Source: Patella vulgata
Taxonomy: Eukaryota > Mollusca > Gastropoda > Patellidae
Length of the DNA stretch: 64,000 nucleotides
Direction of reading: 5' to 3'
NCBI RefSeq assembly: GCF_932274485.2
Contig: NC_065882.2
Span: forward strand, 62,161,431 to 62,225,430
Part shown: positions 11,801 through 21,139 of the stretch, in pieces
Numbering within the stretch: the first letter of the stretch is position 1
Layout of the letters: each line of letters starts with the position of its first letter
The notes under the pieces: generated by a model
The model's input: only the letters and a program-made list of their open reading frames with translations
Databases searched by the model: none
What the model was told of the DNA's origin: nothing
Program-made: the position numbers and the translations under genes

Positions 11801-14800
11801 GGAGCCATGGTGGCTCAGTGAGTAAGATGTTGGCTCGCTAACCTGGAGCAGATATACCCAATTGATCAACTTTTACACTTACTTACTAATTACTGAATTG
11901 TTAATAAGTTTTACATAAGTAGTTTATTGTTCTACCCAGTTACTCAATGTCTCTTAAACTTAAATTCTCAATTGATATTGGTTTATTGTTTTTATTCAGT
12001 TGATATGAAATTTCTATTTGTAGGAAGCCAGTCCAACTAAAATTCGAGAATTATTTCCATTCACAAAGTTTTTTGATAATGCACCTCAACCTCTGTTTGG
12101 AGGGCGAAGTTATAGTCAAGATTTAGATATTGCAGAGGGATGTTTTAGGCACATCAAAAAAATATTCACACAGTTGGAGGTAAGAACACTTGTCTTGTTC
12201 TCAGATGTAGAGCAGTCATATAATGACCAATGAATGTCCAAAGCGGGAATTAAAACAATGTCTGAATCAGTTGTCCATGTTCACTACTCAACATAATAAA
12301 CATAAAATGTATAGTCTGCTTGAATGAGACTAGTAAATACAGGGTTCTTCCTTTTTCTCTACAATGGATGTTTACTCAGTAGATTGTTAATAATGTTAAT
12401 AATCATTACCACTCATGCTCACATCAGACCTAATAATTTAGAACAGTTCGTCTTGACGAAAAGGCTATTTTTATCTGTCCTAGTGTAGTTTATGTTGAAG
12501 ATTACTGATTATAATTCATTATTGTTATACTCAATGTGGGGGGACAAATTCAGGTTGTACCTTGTTAGTCACGAAATTACCTTGTGTAGTTTATGTTGAA
12601 GATTACTGACTATAATTCATTATTGCTATACTCAATGTGTGGAGTGGGGGGGGGGGACAAATTCAGGTTGTACCTTGTTAGTCACGAAATTATCTTGTGT
12701 CGAATGGATGTTAAACCCCATTTCTCTCTATATATATTCAAAAAGGGTTTTATGGTTTTTACAGGAGTTCCGAGCATTTGAATTACTACGGAGTGGATCA
12801 GACAGAGCTGAATACTTATTTATAAAAGAAGCTAAGATCATTGCCATGACCTGTACCCATGCTGCTTTAAAACGAAGAGATATGGTGTCTGTTGGGTTCA
12901 AGGTATATAATATGCATAATATCTTTATTGGTTTTAATCAATAAATAAAAATCAGGCAGATATTAAAGGAGCTAAACCTTTAACTCAGTATTGATCCGTA
13001 ATATTCAAAATTAAAAACGCTGTAAAAGTATAGGATCATAATGTCCAATATTTAAGACATAATGAACATTTTAATATCAGTACACAAGGTAGTGTAGTAT
13101 ATTTTGTACAATACAATTAGTAATTTCTGATGAATGGCTCCATGTACTAGATATAGACTGCCACAAGATATGAAAGGTTTATATCAGACATGCAAATAAA
13201 GGGAGATTAACAGCAAAAACACCTTTTCTTACGCCCACATAGAAATGACGGCCTACCCTGCTTACCCTGCCTATATAATATTCTAATAACAAGATATTTT
13301 AATGTAACAATCATTATTTCATTATATTAGATATGAAATTTATAATGTGTGTTGAAATTTTCATAAATCTATATAATCTGTTGTATATAGGCTATTTTTA
13401 GGTATTATATTATTCTCGAGGTTTTTTTTTTTAAAAAAAAAGAAATTTTATTTACTCCAACCAACCAATTAATTCTATTATTGCAATATTGACCTGATGA
13501 TGTCACGAACGGTTAATATCTAAAATAACGATCAGAGAGATCAAATAGATAATTACACCGTGGTTTGTATGCTGACATAAACTACTTCTGTTCAGTTTTG
13601 ACTGTTCAATATTTTCATTGAACATAATTGATAAGAAATTACAATACAAATTTAAAAATTGAATGAAAATCACTTTGTATACATTGACATTACATTCATG
13701 TGCTTTTAGACCAGTTTTAGTCTCTTTTAAGTTTGCAAAGAATAGAGTTATATATAGGAGAGTATCTCTTTATAGGTTTTAATCAAGTACTTTTGACCAT
13801 CTTCTTTGAGTGGCATTTAGCAATTGACATACGTAATACAAAAACATAATATGGAACACAATTACTATTTTATTTAAAGCGACGTTTCGTTGAGGGTTCT
13901 CTCAACGTTTTCAAGCAAATGATAATGAAAATAATGTACAGAAGGTTCATATACAAAAACAAGTAACAACTAATTAATCTTAATCAATAGGGAAACCATT
14001 TAATATATTAAATCAATAGGTGACTATTAATGTTATCATATTCTTTGTTTTACAGTTTGATAATATTTTAATGGAGGAAGCTGCTCAGATTCTGGAGATA
14101 GAAACATTTATACCACTCTTGCTGCAGGTAAATTGATTTATTAAAAGAAATTATTTAAAGTTAGAGGTGTTATTCCTATTAACCAGTGAGTTTATTAAAG
14201 CCTGTGAGCCACTTATATTAAATTAAAATCTTGATATACATTTCGATGGATGCCTTCAGGTGTATAATGTTGAACCCTGTTAATTGAATATATCATCTAG
14301 CCTGAAAATTGATACCTATAGTCTACATTAATTTCAAATACCTATACTGCATCATATTTTAATTACAACAGAATCCTGAAGATGGTAATAATCGTTTAAA
14401 GCGCTGGATTATGATTGGTGATCATCATCAGTTGCCCCCGGTGATTAAAAACATGGCCTTCCAGAAATTCTCTAATATGGAACAATCACTGTTTACACGA
14501 TTTGTACGACTTGGTGTTCCTACTGTAGATCTAGATGCCCAGGGAAGAGCTAAAGCAAGGTAAGGTTTTCACAATTTAAAATAGCACCATAAATAGATTT
14601 GAAACTGGTGAATAATACTATTTTCACAATTTGACCTTAGATTCAGTGGAGCCATGGTAGCTCAGTGAGTAAAACATTGGCTTGCTTAATGGAAGGTCCC
14701 ATGTTCAATCTCGGTGTCCACCGACAAAGTTCATCCAGATTTTCCAGCGTTGTTCCCCTTGTCATTGATGCAGGACAGAGGGCCTGGCAAGGGACAAAGT

Positions 14801-17800
14801 GTAATTGTTCAGGTGGGATAAAAAACGAGGTCCTGTGTACACATTGATGAGCGAGTAAAAGAACCCTTGGCAGTTGGAATTTGATATAAGAGTAGGCTGT
14901 AGTGCTGTTGTTCTGACAAAATTTCATCCATGGCACACAGTATGGCGTATGACCGTCTTTATTAGCCCAGTCAGAGCAAAACAATTTGACTTTAAACCCA
15001 ATTTCATTTCATTGCCTTAGATTTCGATTCACCAAGAACACACAGATTCTGAGTATCAACCTTTGTTTCTGTTGCCATGAAAATCATATCATGATATATA
15101 ATATCATTAGAGAACTTTTGGGGCAATTATTACTGTAAATGTCAACGTATGTTTGTTGAAAAATGAATGTTATTTCTGAGTTATAACAGGGGTTTTTTTT
15201 CTGTATGTTTTTCTTTAGCCTGGCTAGTCTGTATAATTGGAGATATAAGAAACTGGGAAGTCTACCTCATGTCCTTGTACAACCAGAATTTCAGCTGGCT
15301 AATTCTGGTTTTGTCTTTGATTATCAGCTCATTGATGTCCAGAATTTTAATGGTGTGGGTGAATCAGAACCCAATCCTTATTTTTATCAGGTAAGAGAAC
15401 AAATTTCCATTTGTGACTTTGTTTTAATTACTGTTTATGTAGAGAGAAAAACAAAATGCCCAGAAACGGTAGGAAATATTACAGTTATAGCTTTCAAATG
15501 AATACCGGATGAACTTGAAGAATACAGTGATTGATTGATTTTCTCAAACTTATTTTTTAACTGAAAGGGTGGCTCTTTTTTAAATGATTGGATTAAATAG
15601 GTATTTTTACATGTATTTGTCTTACTGTGTATTTTATTTCACTAAACTTGTGTGATTGTATTCTTCAATTTATAGATGGAATATTGCATAAAATTTGTAT
15701 ATTTTTGTAGAATCTTGCAGAAGCAGAGTATGTAGTTGCTGTATTTATGTATATGAGATTAATGGGCTACCCTGCTGAGAAAATATCTATTCTAACCACT
15801 TATAATGGTCAAAAACATTTACTCCGGGATGTTATTTATCAACGATGTGGTAATAATCCATTTATTGGACGACCTCATAAGGTATGTCAATACTGTGTCC
15901 CTGTGCATCAATTATAGAATACAGAAGTAATATGAAATGTGATACGAGTTGAATTGTGTTCTTTCTGAAAACATCACTAAAAGATTCATGTCTGTGAAGT
16001 GGCCTCAAGGAAAACTGAATTTTGTGCTATGTACTTTGTGAATATATGCTTAAAGTAGTCTGTAGTAAAATGGAACAAAAAGATTTTTATTTTCAAATAT
16101 ATGTAGTTTATGCATTAATATGGGTTTTTTGTCGTAATTTTAGGTAACAACAGTAGATAGATATCAAGGTCAACAGAATGATTATATTTTATTGTCATTA
16201 GTCCGAACAAAAACAGTAGGACATATTCGAGATGTACGACGTCTTGTAGTAGCCATGTCCCGAGCTAGATTAGGTTTATATATATTTGCTAGAGCATCTC
16301 TATTCAGCAACTGTTTTGAATTGACCCCAACATTCAACAGAGTAAGTACACCCTGTTAATATTTACTTTTAAAAACTAACGATTGTTTAATTATCATATT
16401 ATTGTAAGAGAACAAAATAATAAATAGTGTAGTCTTAAACATCCAACAAATTTGCGAGAATGGAGGTAATGAAGTTTAATTACTGTTGTAAAGATTATTG
16501 TCTCTTGCAAGAAGAGAGATTATTTCATCTAGTCTGAATAGAAGGGATTTAATTGAAATCTTTATCTGGAAGTGATTAGAAATCTATATTGAAGTTATAG
16601 AAATCTATATCTGAGAAATCTATCTCTGGAAGTTATTCGAAATCTATCTCTGGAAGTTATTAGAAATCTATATCTTGAAGTTATTAGAAATCTATCTCTG
16701 GAAGTTATTAGAAATCTATATCTGGAAGTTATTAGAAATCTATATCTTGAAGATATTGGAAATCTATATCTGAAAATTATTAGAAATCTATCTCTGAAAG
16801 TTATTCGAAATCTATATCTTGAAGTTATTAGAAATCTATATCTTGAAGTTATTAGAAATCTATCTCTGGAAGTTATTAGAAATCTATATCTTGAAGATAT
16901 TAGAAATCTATCTCTGGAAGTTATTAGAAATCTACTATATTTTGAAGTTATTAGAAATCTATATCTGGAAGTTATTAGAATCAACAGCTATCTCTTCTCT
17001 TAACCTCATCAAATGGAAGATCGGAAAACAATAGAATGAACAAGCATGTTAAACTCCATTTCATTCCTCCTTCCCTTTACTTTCTATTCCTATGTTAATT
17101 TTAGATCAGGTGATAAAGGTTATTTATTTCAATTGTTTCATACATTTAATGTGTTATATATATTTTTGTTTTGTAGTTGTTGAATAGACCATTACAGTTA
17201 CATATAACACCTGAAGATTCCTATCCTACAAGAAGAAAGGTAAGTCTTAAGGTCATACTTTGGGAGATGTGATTATCCCTAGGATATTGTGGAACAATTC
17301 AGTCTCTGGACGTTTATCTGTAAAGCAGACCAGCATATAGTTCCTAGGGTGAGAAGTCCAGCTATATACCACATACAAGATTATTACTTAAATATATTCT
17401 ATTGTTTATTTAGAATACAGAACATCCAATAACCACCCCCATGGTAATAGAAGATATGCCCATGATGGCACAGTTTGTTTATGATTTCTATAACACTAAA
17501 GTTGATTATTTGATGAAAACCAGAGGCTTTCAACAGGTAGAAAAAAATTCCAACTTATTATACTTTTTTGTTGTTAAAAATTACTATGTGAAAATTGATA
17601 ACATTTCCCTGGGAGAGCAAAATAATTGGATTTAAAAGATGAAAATTGGTGGATTTACAGGGTTATCTGCATGATACAATTAAAGATACATTATGTAAGA
17701 TTTAGATAAAGAACTAGCCATTCTTGCTATAATAGTTCGAAAGTAGATGGTGTAAAATGAATAATTTGAAAATCTCATTCAAATTACTCTATTGCAAGCA

Positions 17801-18641
17801 AAGATATTATCCTTTGAATGTTTGACAGACGTGTGCAATAATTTCAACCATCGTACTGGTTGATCTGGTTGATCGATGCTAAGTCTCGGTCCTCCATATT
17901 TGATTAAAACAAAGTATCGCTGAACCATTCTAATCTATTTAATATCGGAGAAATCTGATGCCATCTAGAGTTGATTAAGGCCTGGATCAGTTAATTAATG
18001 TCTAATTAATACTTTAGAAAACATTTCAGGCCTAAAGAAAGACCTGCAATAGGCAGATTTAGCTCTTGCATAATGTATGTTTAAGGCAGTCAGTATTTAT
18101 ATCACACTACTCAACAATTTAATGCCATTCTAAAAATACCAAATATGTTATTTTTGAAAATATATAAGTGGTTTAAGATCTGTGTTTAGAGACCCTCTTT
18201 TCATTTTTCGTCCACATTTTCATGTGGACATATATTGTTGTCGCGCTCGTCCGTCTGTCCATCCATATTTTGTTTGTGGACACTCTACAAGTCACAGTTT
18301 TTATCTAATTTTAACAAAACTTGAAATATCTGGTTCCTTTCGAAATTGGCATGTATCGGACCGTATCTTCATGGATTATGGCCCCTTGTTGGACAAAAAA
18401 TCACGTTTTTAGCTTGTGGACACTCTATACTGATGATAATTATTAGAATATTCCTGGGATTTACCATTTTCTTAAAACCTTTCATTTCATTCAATTCCAG
18501 CCAATAAAGTTAAAGAAAGCTCCAACTGATGGAACACCAGTTATAACGAAAGCACCAACTGATGGAACACCAGTTATAACGAAAGCACCAACTGATGGAA
18601 CGCTAGTTGTAAAGAAAGCATCAGCTGAAGAATCTGAATGA
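2857..18641 (+). CDS. AQR: AQR / Aquarius (intron-binding protein 160), spliceosomal SF1 RNA helicase, 3' part (24 exons)
   Basis: ATP-dependent RNA helicase that binds introns upstream of the branch point as part of the intron-binding complex in the activated spliceosome. Exons: 2857-2959, 3418-3538, 3924-4016, 4246-4294, 4451-4529, 4758-4857, 5236-5403, 6292-6398, 7184-7353, 7968-8099, 8838-8969, 9358-9538, 10216-10325, 11518-11707, 12024-12179, 12765-12902, 14056-14127, 14372-14559, 15219-15390, 15711-15881, 16144-16341, 17177-17239, 17414-17536, 18501-18641. All junctions keep phase; every donor is GT except the first intron (GC). The product matches remembered vertebrate AQR nearly end to end, e.g. 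[70 protein letters not shown]. Window residues: Walker A 444-451, EEAAQ (motif II) 683-687, GDHHQLPP (motif III) 716-723, MSRAR (motif VI) 915-919. It is partial: about 1051 of roughly 1450-1485 residues, the N-terminal third being off the left edge. No internal stop was seen. The C-terminal tail is shorter than in human AQR and carries a repeat. Confidence 0.97.
2960..3417 (+). other. AQR: GC-AG intron in AQR
   Basis: The upstream exon ends LLELL (TTG at 2957-2959) and the next base pair is GC (gcaagt), not GT; the downstream exon opens at 3418 with GTA TCT AAA after ttattag. Only this junction gives the conserved LLELL-VSKHEKR reading. The next possible GT (at 2963) would read into TAA at once. 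GCAAGT is the usual extended consensus of GC-AG introns. Confidence 0.85.
3123..3290 (+). repeat. Diverged single-unit relative of the TGTCCCCC element
   Basis: Begins TGTCCCCCATTATTAAAT, then GGGTATTCCCATC and a unit reading AATAACTTTGTTGAATGGA and AAACTTGGAATAAACC, in the same order as the left end and first unit of the array at 1592. It lies in the GC-AG intron of AQR and ends before the exon at 3418. Confidence 0.45.
3701..3895 (+). repeat. SINE-A copy (degraded)
   Basis: tRNA-like head remnant (CCACAGTGGATCAGTGATTAA), the internal GGATGGGATAAAAAGAAATG and GTATAGCACACTGCATGGCG blocks, and the tail GTAGGATGTTAAACCC-GATTTCATTCATT. Shares these blocks in order with the fuller copies at 14646 and 48187. 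Confidence 0.75.
4340..4449 (+). repeat. ~55-bp direct duplication ending at an AQR splice acceptor
   Basis: Two adjacent copies (about 4340-4394 and 4395-4449) share TTTGTAATAAAATATTTATT and flanks. The second runs straight into the ctag acceptor of the exon at 4451, so the upstream acceptor region is duplicated apart from the AG itself. Confidence 0.75.
5511..5969 (+). repeat. SINE-A copy split by an inverted-repeat element
   Basis: Left part 5511-5638 (head remnant, CCCAGTTTAACCCTGG, CAGATGGGACCC) and right part 5796-5969 (CTGACAGTTGAAAT, GGTAGGCTGCTGC, CACAATGCATGGGGTATTGCC, ending CCCATTTCATTTCATTTC). They are separated by the 157-bp element at 5639-5795. Confidence 0.75.
5639..5795. 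mobile_element. 157-bp MITE with long terminal inverted repeats
   Basis: The left arm GGGCCTGTTTCACAAAATTT ... AAAATCCAAATTTTAGTA is mirrored by the right arm TACTAAAATTTGGATTTTAT ... GAGAAACAGTGCCC, about 45-50 bp with a few mismatches, around a short centre. No coding capacity. It sits inside a SINE-A copy and therefore inserted later than it. Confidence 0.8.
6710..7132 (+). repeat. Two adjacent or nested SINE-A copies
   Basis: A SINE-A head (GCCACAGTGGCTCAGTGAGT) starts near 6712. A second head-like stretch (ACCACAGTAACTCTATCACT) starts near 6870 with a B-box-like GGATTCGATTACC, and continues through TTGGAATTTGATTTAAGAGA, CTTCATTAGCCCGG to an AATCCCAATTTCATTC tail. Lies in an AQR intron. 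Confidence 0.7.
9149..9300 (+). repeat. ~80-bp direct duplication
   Basis: TTTTTACTCATATTGGGTTA-TCAATAATAAAAATAA and TTTTTACTCATATTAGGTTA-TCAATAATAAAAATAA recur about 80 bp apart, followed in both by TAGTAATTTTG. Intronic, upstream of the Walker A exon. Confidence 0.65.
9358..9538 (+). CDS. AQR: AQR exon with helicase motif I (Walker A)
   Basis: This exon carries the Q-motif-like [13 protein letters not shown] and then GPPGTGKTD, the ATP-phosphate-binding P-loop (DNA 9434-9457), followed by [14 protein letters not shown] and TLIVTHSNQ (motif Ia region). The exon starts on the third base of a Lys codon and ends in phase 0 before gtacgt. The P-loop lysine is present, so ATPase activity is expected. 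Confidence 0.97.
9794..10112. mobile_element. ~320-bp MITE with TTAAAGCGAT ends, copy 1
   Basis: Begins TTAAAGCGATGG and ends CTATCGCTTTAA, so the terminal 10-11 bp are inverted. The interior (CTATAATTCACTATTGTCAG, TTAGCAAATATATCATTTTC, GGGAGGTAATTTTTCTGTGA, TATGTTTTGACTTTCTTAGA) matches the reverse complement of 28384-28737 in order. No coding capacity. Confidence 0.75.
10590..10803 (+). repeat. ~66-bp tandem repeat in an AQR intron
   Basis: Three to four units of TTTTAAAAACTATTGAAATT followed by AGTTCTTTTAAAAAAAATC and TATTGACATCAATTCTTTTT. Low-complexity A/T composition. Confidence 0.7.
10935..11206 (+). repeat. SINE-A copy (diverged)
   Basis: Middle and 3' blocks: AAAGTTCCTCACGATTTTC, GTGCAGGATGGAGGGCGTTG, GTTGTGCTGTTGTCCAGATG, CTGCATGGTGTATGCCTG and a TTTATTTCCATTGTG tail. 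Confidence 0.6.
11801..11855 (+). repeat. SINE-A head fragment
   Basis: GGAGCCATGGTGGCTCAGTG, then AGTAAGATGTTGGCTCGCTA, the tRNA-like 5' end of SINE-A (A-box-like TGGCTCAGTG). Truncated after about 55 bp. Confidence 0.7.
12485..12699 (+). repeat. Tandem duplication of 100-115 bp with a SINE-B tail
   Basis: Two copies (about 12485-12583 and 12584-12699) of GTAGTTTATGTTGAAGATTA ... ATTCAGGTTGTACCTTGTTA-GTCACGAAATTA. The second holds a run of ten Gs. The part from GTTAGTCACGAAAT onward is SINE-B 3' sequence, so the SINE tail was duplicated with flanking DNA. Confidence 0.7.
12660..12740 (+). repeat. SINE-B 3' tail fragment
   Basis: GTTAGTCACGAAATTATCTT, GTCGAATGGATGTTAAACCC, CATTTCTCTCTATATATA: the last 60-80 bp of SINE-B, lying 25 bp before the acceptor of the AQR exon at 12765, so the SINE tail forms part of the upstream acceptor region. 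Confidence 0.65.
13015..13745 (+). repeat. Dispersed repeat, copy 1 (unclassified)
   Basis: GAACATAATTGATAAGAAAT-TACA, CATTGACATTACATTCATG and AGACCAGTTTTAGTCTC recur in the same order at 54590-54700, and an upstream block (AATATTTAAGACATAATGAA) recurs near 54390. No coding frame and no clear termini, so the boundaries are approximate. Confidence 0.45.
14056..14559 (+). CDS. AQR: AQR exons with helicase motifs II and III
   Basis: Two exons, 14056-14127 and 14372-14559. The first encodes [25 protein letters not shown] is the Walker B (motif II) form used by the Upf1-like SF1 helicases of the Aquarius branch. The second encodes [17 protein letters not shown], where GDHHQLPP is motif III, and continues through [12 protein letters not shown] to [11 protein letters not shown]. 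The small exon (72 nt) is phase 0 on both sides, so skipping it would keep the frame but remove motif II. Confidence 0.96.
14646..15021 (+). repeat. SINE-A, near full length
   Basis: Best complete copy, about 375 bp. The head GAGCCATGGTAGCTCAGTGA-GTAA has an A-box-like stretch and GTTCAATCTC at the B-box place; then CAGATTTTCCAGCGTTG, GATGCAGGACAGAGGGCC, TCCTGTGTACACATTGATG, CCTTGGCAGTTGGAATTTGA, TATGGCGTATGACCGTC, TTATTAGCCCAGTCAGAGC, and the end TTTAAACCCAATTTCATTTC. Non-coding; frames at 14643-14984 on either strand are incidental. Confidence 0.85.
16144..16341 (+). CDS. AQR: AQR exon with helicase motifs V and VI
   Basis: Encodes [20 protein letters not shown] (motif V) and [20 protein letters not shown] (motif VI, with the arginines that contact the ATP gamma phosphate in SF1 helicases), then the FELTPTFNR linker. 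Phase 0 at both ends. The intron after it holds a 24-bp satellite. Confidence 0.96.
16570..16985 (+). repeat. 24-bp satellite in an AQR intron
   Basis: About 17 units of AAGTTATTAGAAATCTATAT-CTTG with CTCTGG variants. The long minus-strand frame through it (RYRFLITSR repeated) is a by-product of the 24-bp (8-codon) period. Confidence 0.9.
17683..18083 (+). mobile_element. ~400-bp TTAA-bounded MITE (MITE-1), AQR intron copy
   Basis: Starts TTAAAGATACATTATGTAAG and ends CATAATGTATGTTTAA, giving a 12-bp imperfect inverted end (A[G/C]ATACATTATG) inside TTAA on both sides. Conserved right part: TTAATTAATGTCTAATTAAT, AGGCCTAAAGAAAGACCTGC, AATAGGCAGATTTAGCTC. The same element recurs six more times in the window. 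No coding capacity. Confidence 0.8.
18178..18440 (+). repeat. Single unit of the GTCCGTCTGTCC array family
   Basis: CGCTCGTCCGTCTGTCCATC, then GTGGACACTCTACAAGTCAC, AATTTTAACAAAACTTGAAA, GATTATGGCCCCTTGTTGGA and a second TTGTGGACACTCTA. It is the plus-strand counterpart of the minus-strand array at about 50930-51990. Confidence 0.65.
18501..18641 (+). CDS. AQR: AQR last coding exon with three 11-residue repeats
   Basis: Follows a CAG acceptor at 18498-18500 and runs to a TGA stop at 18639-18641. It encodes a short lysine-rich tail containing three copies of an 11-residue unit, [11 protein letters not shown] twice and [11 protein letters not shown] once, from a 33-bp DNA repeat (18516-18548, 18549-18581, 18582-18614), then KASAEESE. 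The vertebrate C-terminal tail is also low complexity and poorly conserved, so length variation here is plausible. Confidence 0.9.
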   Translation, partial: PIKLKKAPTDGTPVITKAPTDGTPVITKAPTDGTLVVKKASAEESE

Positions 18642-18747
18642 AAAAAATTAATTAAAAGAGTTTTGTTTTTGACTGGAAAGGATTCAAATTGGACAAGAAA
18701 TTGAAACCTCTTTGGCATTGATCAGTATTAAAAGCTGGTGATGCTGA

Positions 18748-18758
18748 AATAAAATAAA
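18748..18758 (+). promoter_or_regulatory. AQR: Candidate AQR poly(A) signal
   Basis: Two overlapping AATAAA hexamers about 110 bp after the AQR stop. Position fits a short 3' UTR; the window is AT-rich, so chance hexamers are common. Confidence 0.45.
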
Positions 18759-19363
18759 GATATCCCATTCACTGACTATCTATAGCGTTGAATGAATTTC
18801 AACATATATTTGTTAGGTCACATTTATTGTACATGAAGCATGAATTCCATGTTTTACACTATCTTTATTTGAAAGTTGGGAAAATTTCATATTTCTAGAA
18901 TTCTCTCTTTACTAATAATATCAGACATATTTTTGGGAAGTGTTAAGAGTTTTTGTTCAAATGTATAGTTAATATTGTACATATGGATATGTAAATTGGC
19001 ATCTGTAAATATTACCATTTAAATGTCATTGATCATATTTTAGGATACCACAGTCCTGCCTTTAATAGGAGCCAGAGTAATATTTTTGTCATTGTTATTA
19101 CGCTAATATTTCTCACTCAATCGTATTTGGCAGTTAAAATATTTGACTCTAAATATTTGAATCAAGTACAACTTGAATAAATGTAAGACCATTCTACACA
19201 CGTCTTAGTGCTAAATAATATATTGTCAATTTATATATATTTTGTCATAAAATCACTGCCCATGATCATTTCTATCAAATTGAAATAAAAAGTAATTTCA
19301 TAATAATTTGGCTCTGTTTTATTGTGTATGAAAAAAAATCAGAGTTTGCGGGACAAGGAAGCC

Positions 19364-19455
19364 ATAGATATGCTCTTCTTATTTGGCCAAACTACTTTAA
19401 TTTTAAGTGATAGATATGCTCTTCTTGTTTGACCAAACTACTTTAATTTTAAGTG
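19364..19455 (+). repeat. 46-bp direct duplication
   Basis: Copies at 19364-19409 and 19410-19455 (ATAGATATGCTCTTCTT, CCAAACTACTTTAATTTTAA) differ at two or three bases: a young tandem duplication. Confidence 0.85.
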
Positions 19456-20349
19456 AATGAATCTTTTAGCTATCTTATTGTTTTTTATTTTGTAAAGTTA
19501 TATAAACTGTTTTGATGAGTTATGTACAACAATTATGGATAACCCTGGATATGCAAATAGAATAAGTCTGAATTTGTTTTACCAAATGAATAATCCCTGT
19601 GATTTTGAAGAAAATCTGTTAAAATGGAAATGGTGGACGAACAACAAAGAAAGTGACAACAATATACGCCCATCCATCCACATTAAATATGGACATATAA
19701 AAAAAAAAACAACACATGTTTGACATAAAGTAACAATTTTATCCCGATTGTTATCTGTAATACAGAACATATAATAATATGGCAGAAACAAATAATATTC
19801 ATAATCTGTATACTGAGGTAGTCACATCTTTATATTTAGTTTTAAGGACTTAAATGTAGTCTCCATTTAACAAATTTTCAAACTGGTTAATGTGTTGGGT
19901 CAATGTAATCTTTCTGTTCAGTAAGGTTTGATGTATAATGTCATTTAATCTACTAATGCCCCATGCATCGAATGACACAAAGGCATGATAGGATCATTAA
20001 GCCTCCATTAAATGCCAGGGGTAATTTGAGGGCAGTGGATTTTATACCAGCTGAGCTGATGCTGTACATAATTCTTAAATTTTTGGCTTTAAGTATTGAT
20101 TAGAATCTTGAGGATTTAAAAAATTTCTTAGGAAGGAAAGACAACTCTGACTGATTTCAACAACAGATAATTCTGATACTCTGCTGTAATGATACCAGGC
20201 AAGGCAAAAGAGTATCTAACTTTCTTAAAAATAAATTTAGTAGAGAATTGTAATTTATGATATATTTATAAGCTGAATTCTATCACAACCGATAAAATTT
20301 CATTTTGTAAGATCCAGGCAATAGCTTTGTATCAAGATCTAATGGCTGA

Positions 20350-20447
20350 CATGAGAGTTTAGAGAGTACTAAATATAAATTGAATGACAGGCATGGACCA
20401 TGAGAGTTTAGAGAGTACTAAATATAAATTGAATGACAGGCATGGAC
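20350..20447 (+). repeat. 49-bp perfect direct duplication
   Basis: CATGAGAGTTTAGAGAGTAC-TAAATATAAA and the following bases to GGCATGGAC occur twice in succession with no visible difference, so the event is recent. Confidence 0.88.
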
Positions 20448-20964
20448 CATGAGCCCAATAATTGACTGGGCCATGGTATGGCTGAATTCTCATAAAAATA
20501 GTTCTGAAATTTTATTTACATACATTTAATAATTCTTTGGAATCAAGATGATCCAAGTCTTTATGTATATGAATCTTACATCAGTTTTATTATTTTTTTT
20601 ATACAATTCCCACATAGACCTTATGTGAGTACACTTGAATTTCGCAGATTATTTATTTTTTTTACATTTCAATATAATTTTCGATAACTACAATTATATA
20701 AATAAACTGTTTGATTTTTACATCTAAATTATTTTACAACATTTAACACAACAATAGACCTATAGGTGGCTTTAATATTAATATCCTCAAATCCTCCTTT
20801 AACGTACACATATCACTTCAATATTAAGTCTTTAGCTTCATCATCTTCCATGCAGATATATACACATACAATTATTGATCATATTACATATAATTACATG
20901 GAATTCCTTTGGTTCACAACCATATCACACAGACCAATCACAAACAAGTTAATGTGACTGAATG

Positions 20965-21139
20965 TCAATCATTTGAATTTGTTGTACATAGTAACAGTAT
21001 CATAGCAACATATATCACCAGCATCGAAGGGCTGTGATTGGTTGAGTGACTGTGATAATAGGAATACTTGATATCTGGAATCGTGGTAGCCTGGAGTTGA
21101 TGAGGATTTTCTTCTGGTAATACTTTCAGAAAATTGGCA
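20965..21139 (-). CDS. TRABD2: TIKI exon 8: C-terminal anchor and stop
   Basis: [37 protein letters not shown], then the hydrophobic [19 protein letters not shown] and TGA at 20967-20965. A short hydrophobic end with almost no cytoplasmic tail fits a GPI signal or a single membrane span, as reported for TIKI proteins. Confidence 0.9.

Larger units (their letters stand above)
18642..20964. other. Intergenic region between convergent AQR and TIKI 3' ends
   Basis: AQR stops at 18641 and TIKI at 20965, so the two 3' UTRs converge in at most 2.3 kb. Candidate AQR poly(A) signals (AATAAA) lie at 18748-18758 (two overlapping) and 19284-19289. Candidate TIKI signals (TTTATT on the plus strand) lie at 20586-20591 and 20652-20657. 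Two small direct duplications are present. No other gene was seen. Confidence 0.75.

Noticed and set aside
16595-16984. 129-codon minus-strand frame RYRFLITSR repeated
   Set aside because: By-product of a 24-bp satellite, which keeps any stop-free frame open.
2857-17536. U12-type introns in AQR
   Set aside because: No donor reads ATATCCTT or GTATCCTT; all but one are ordinary GT sites.
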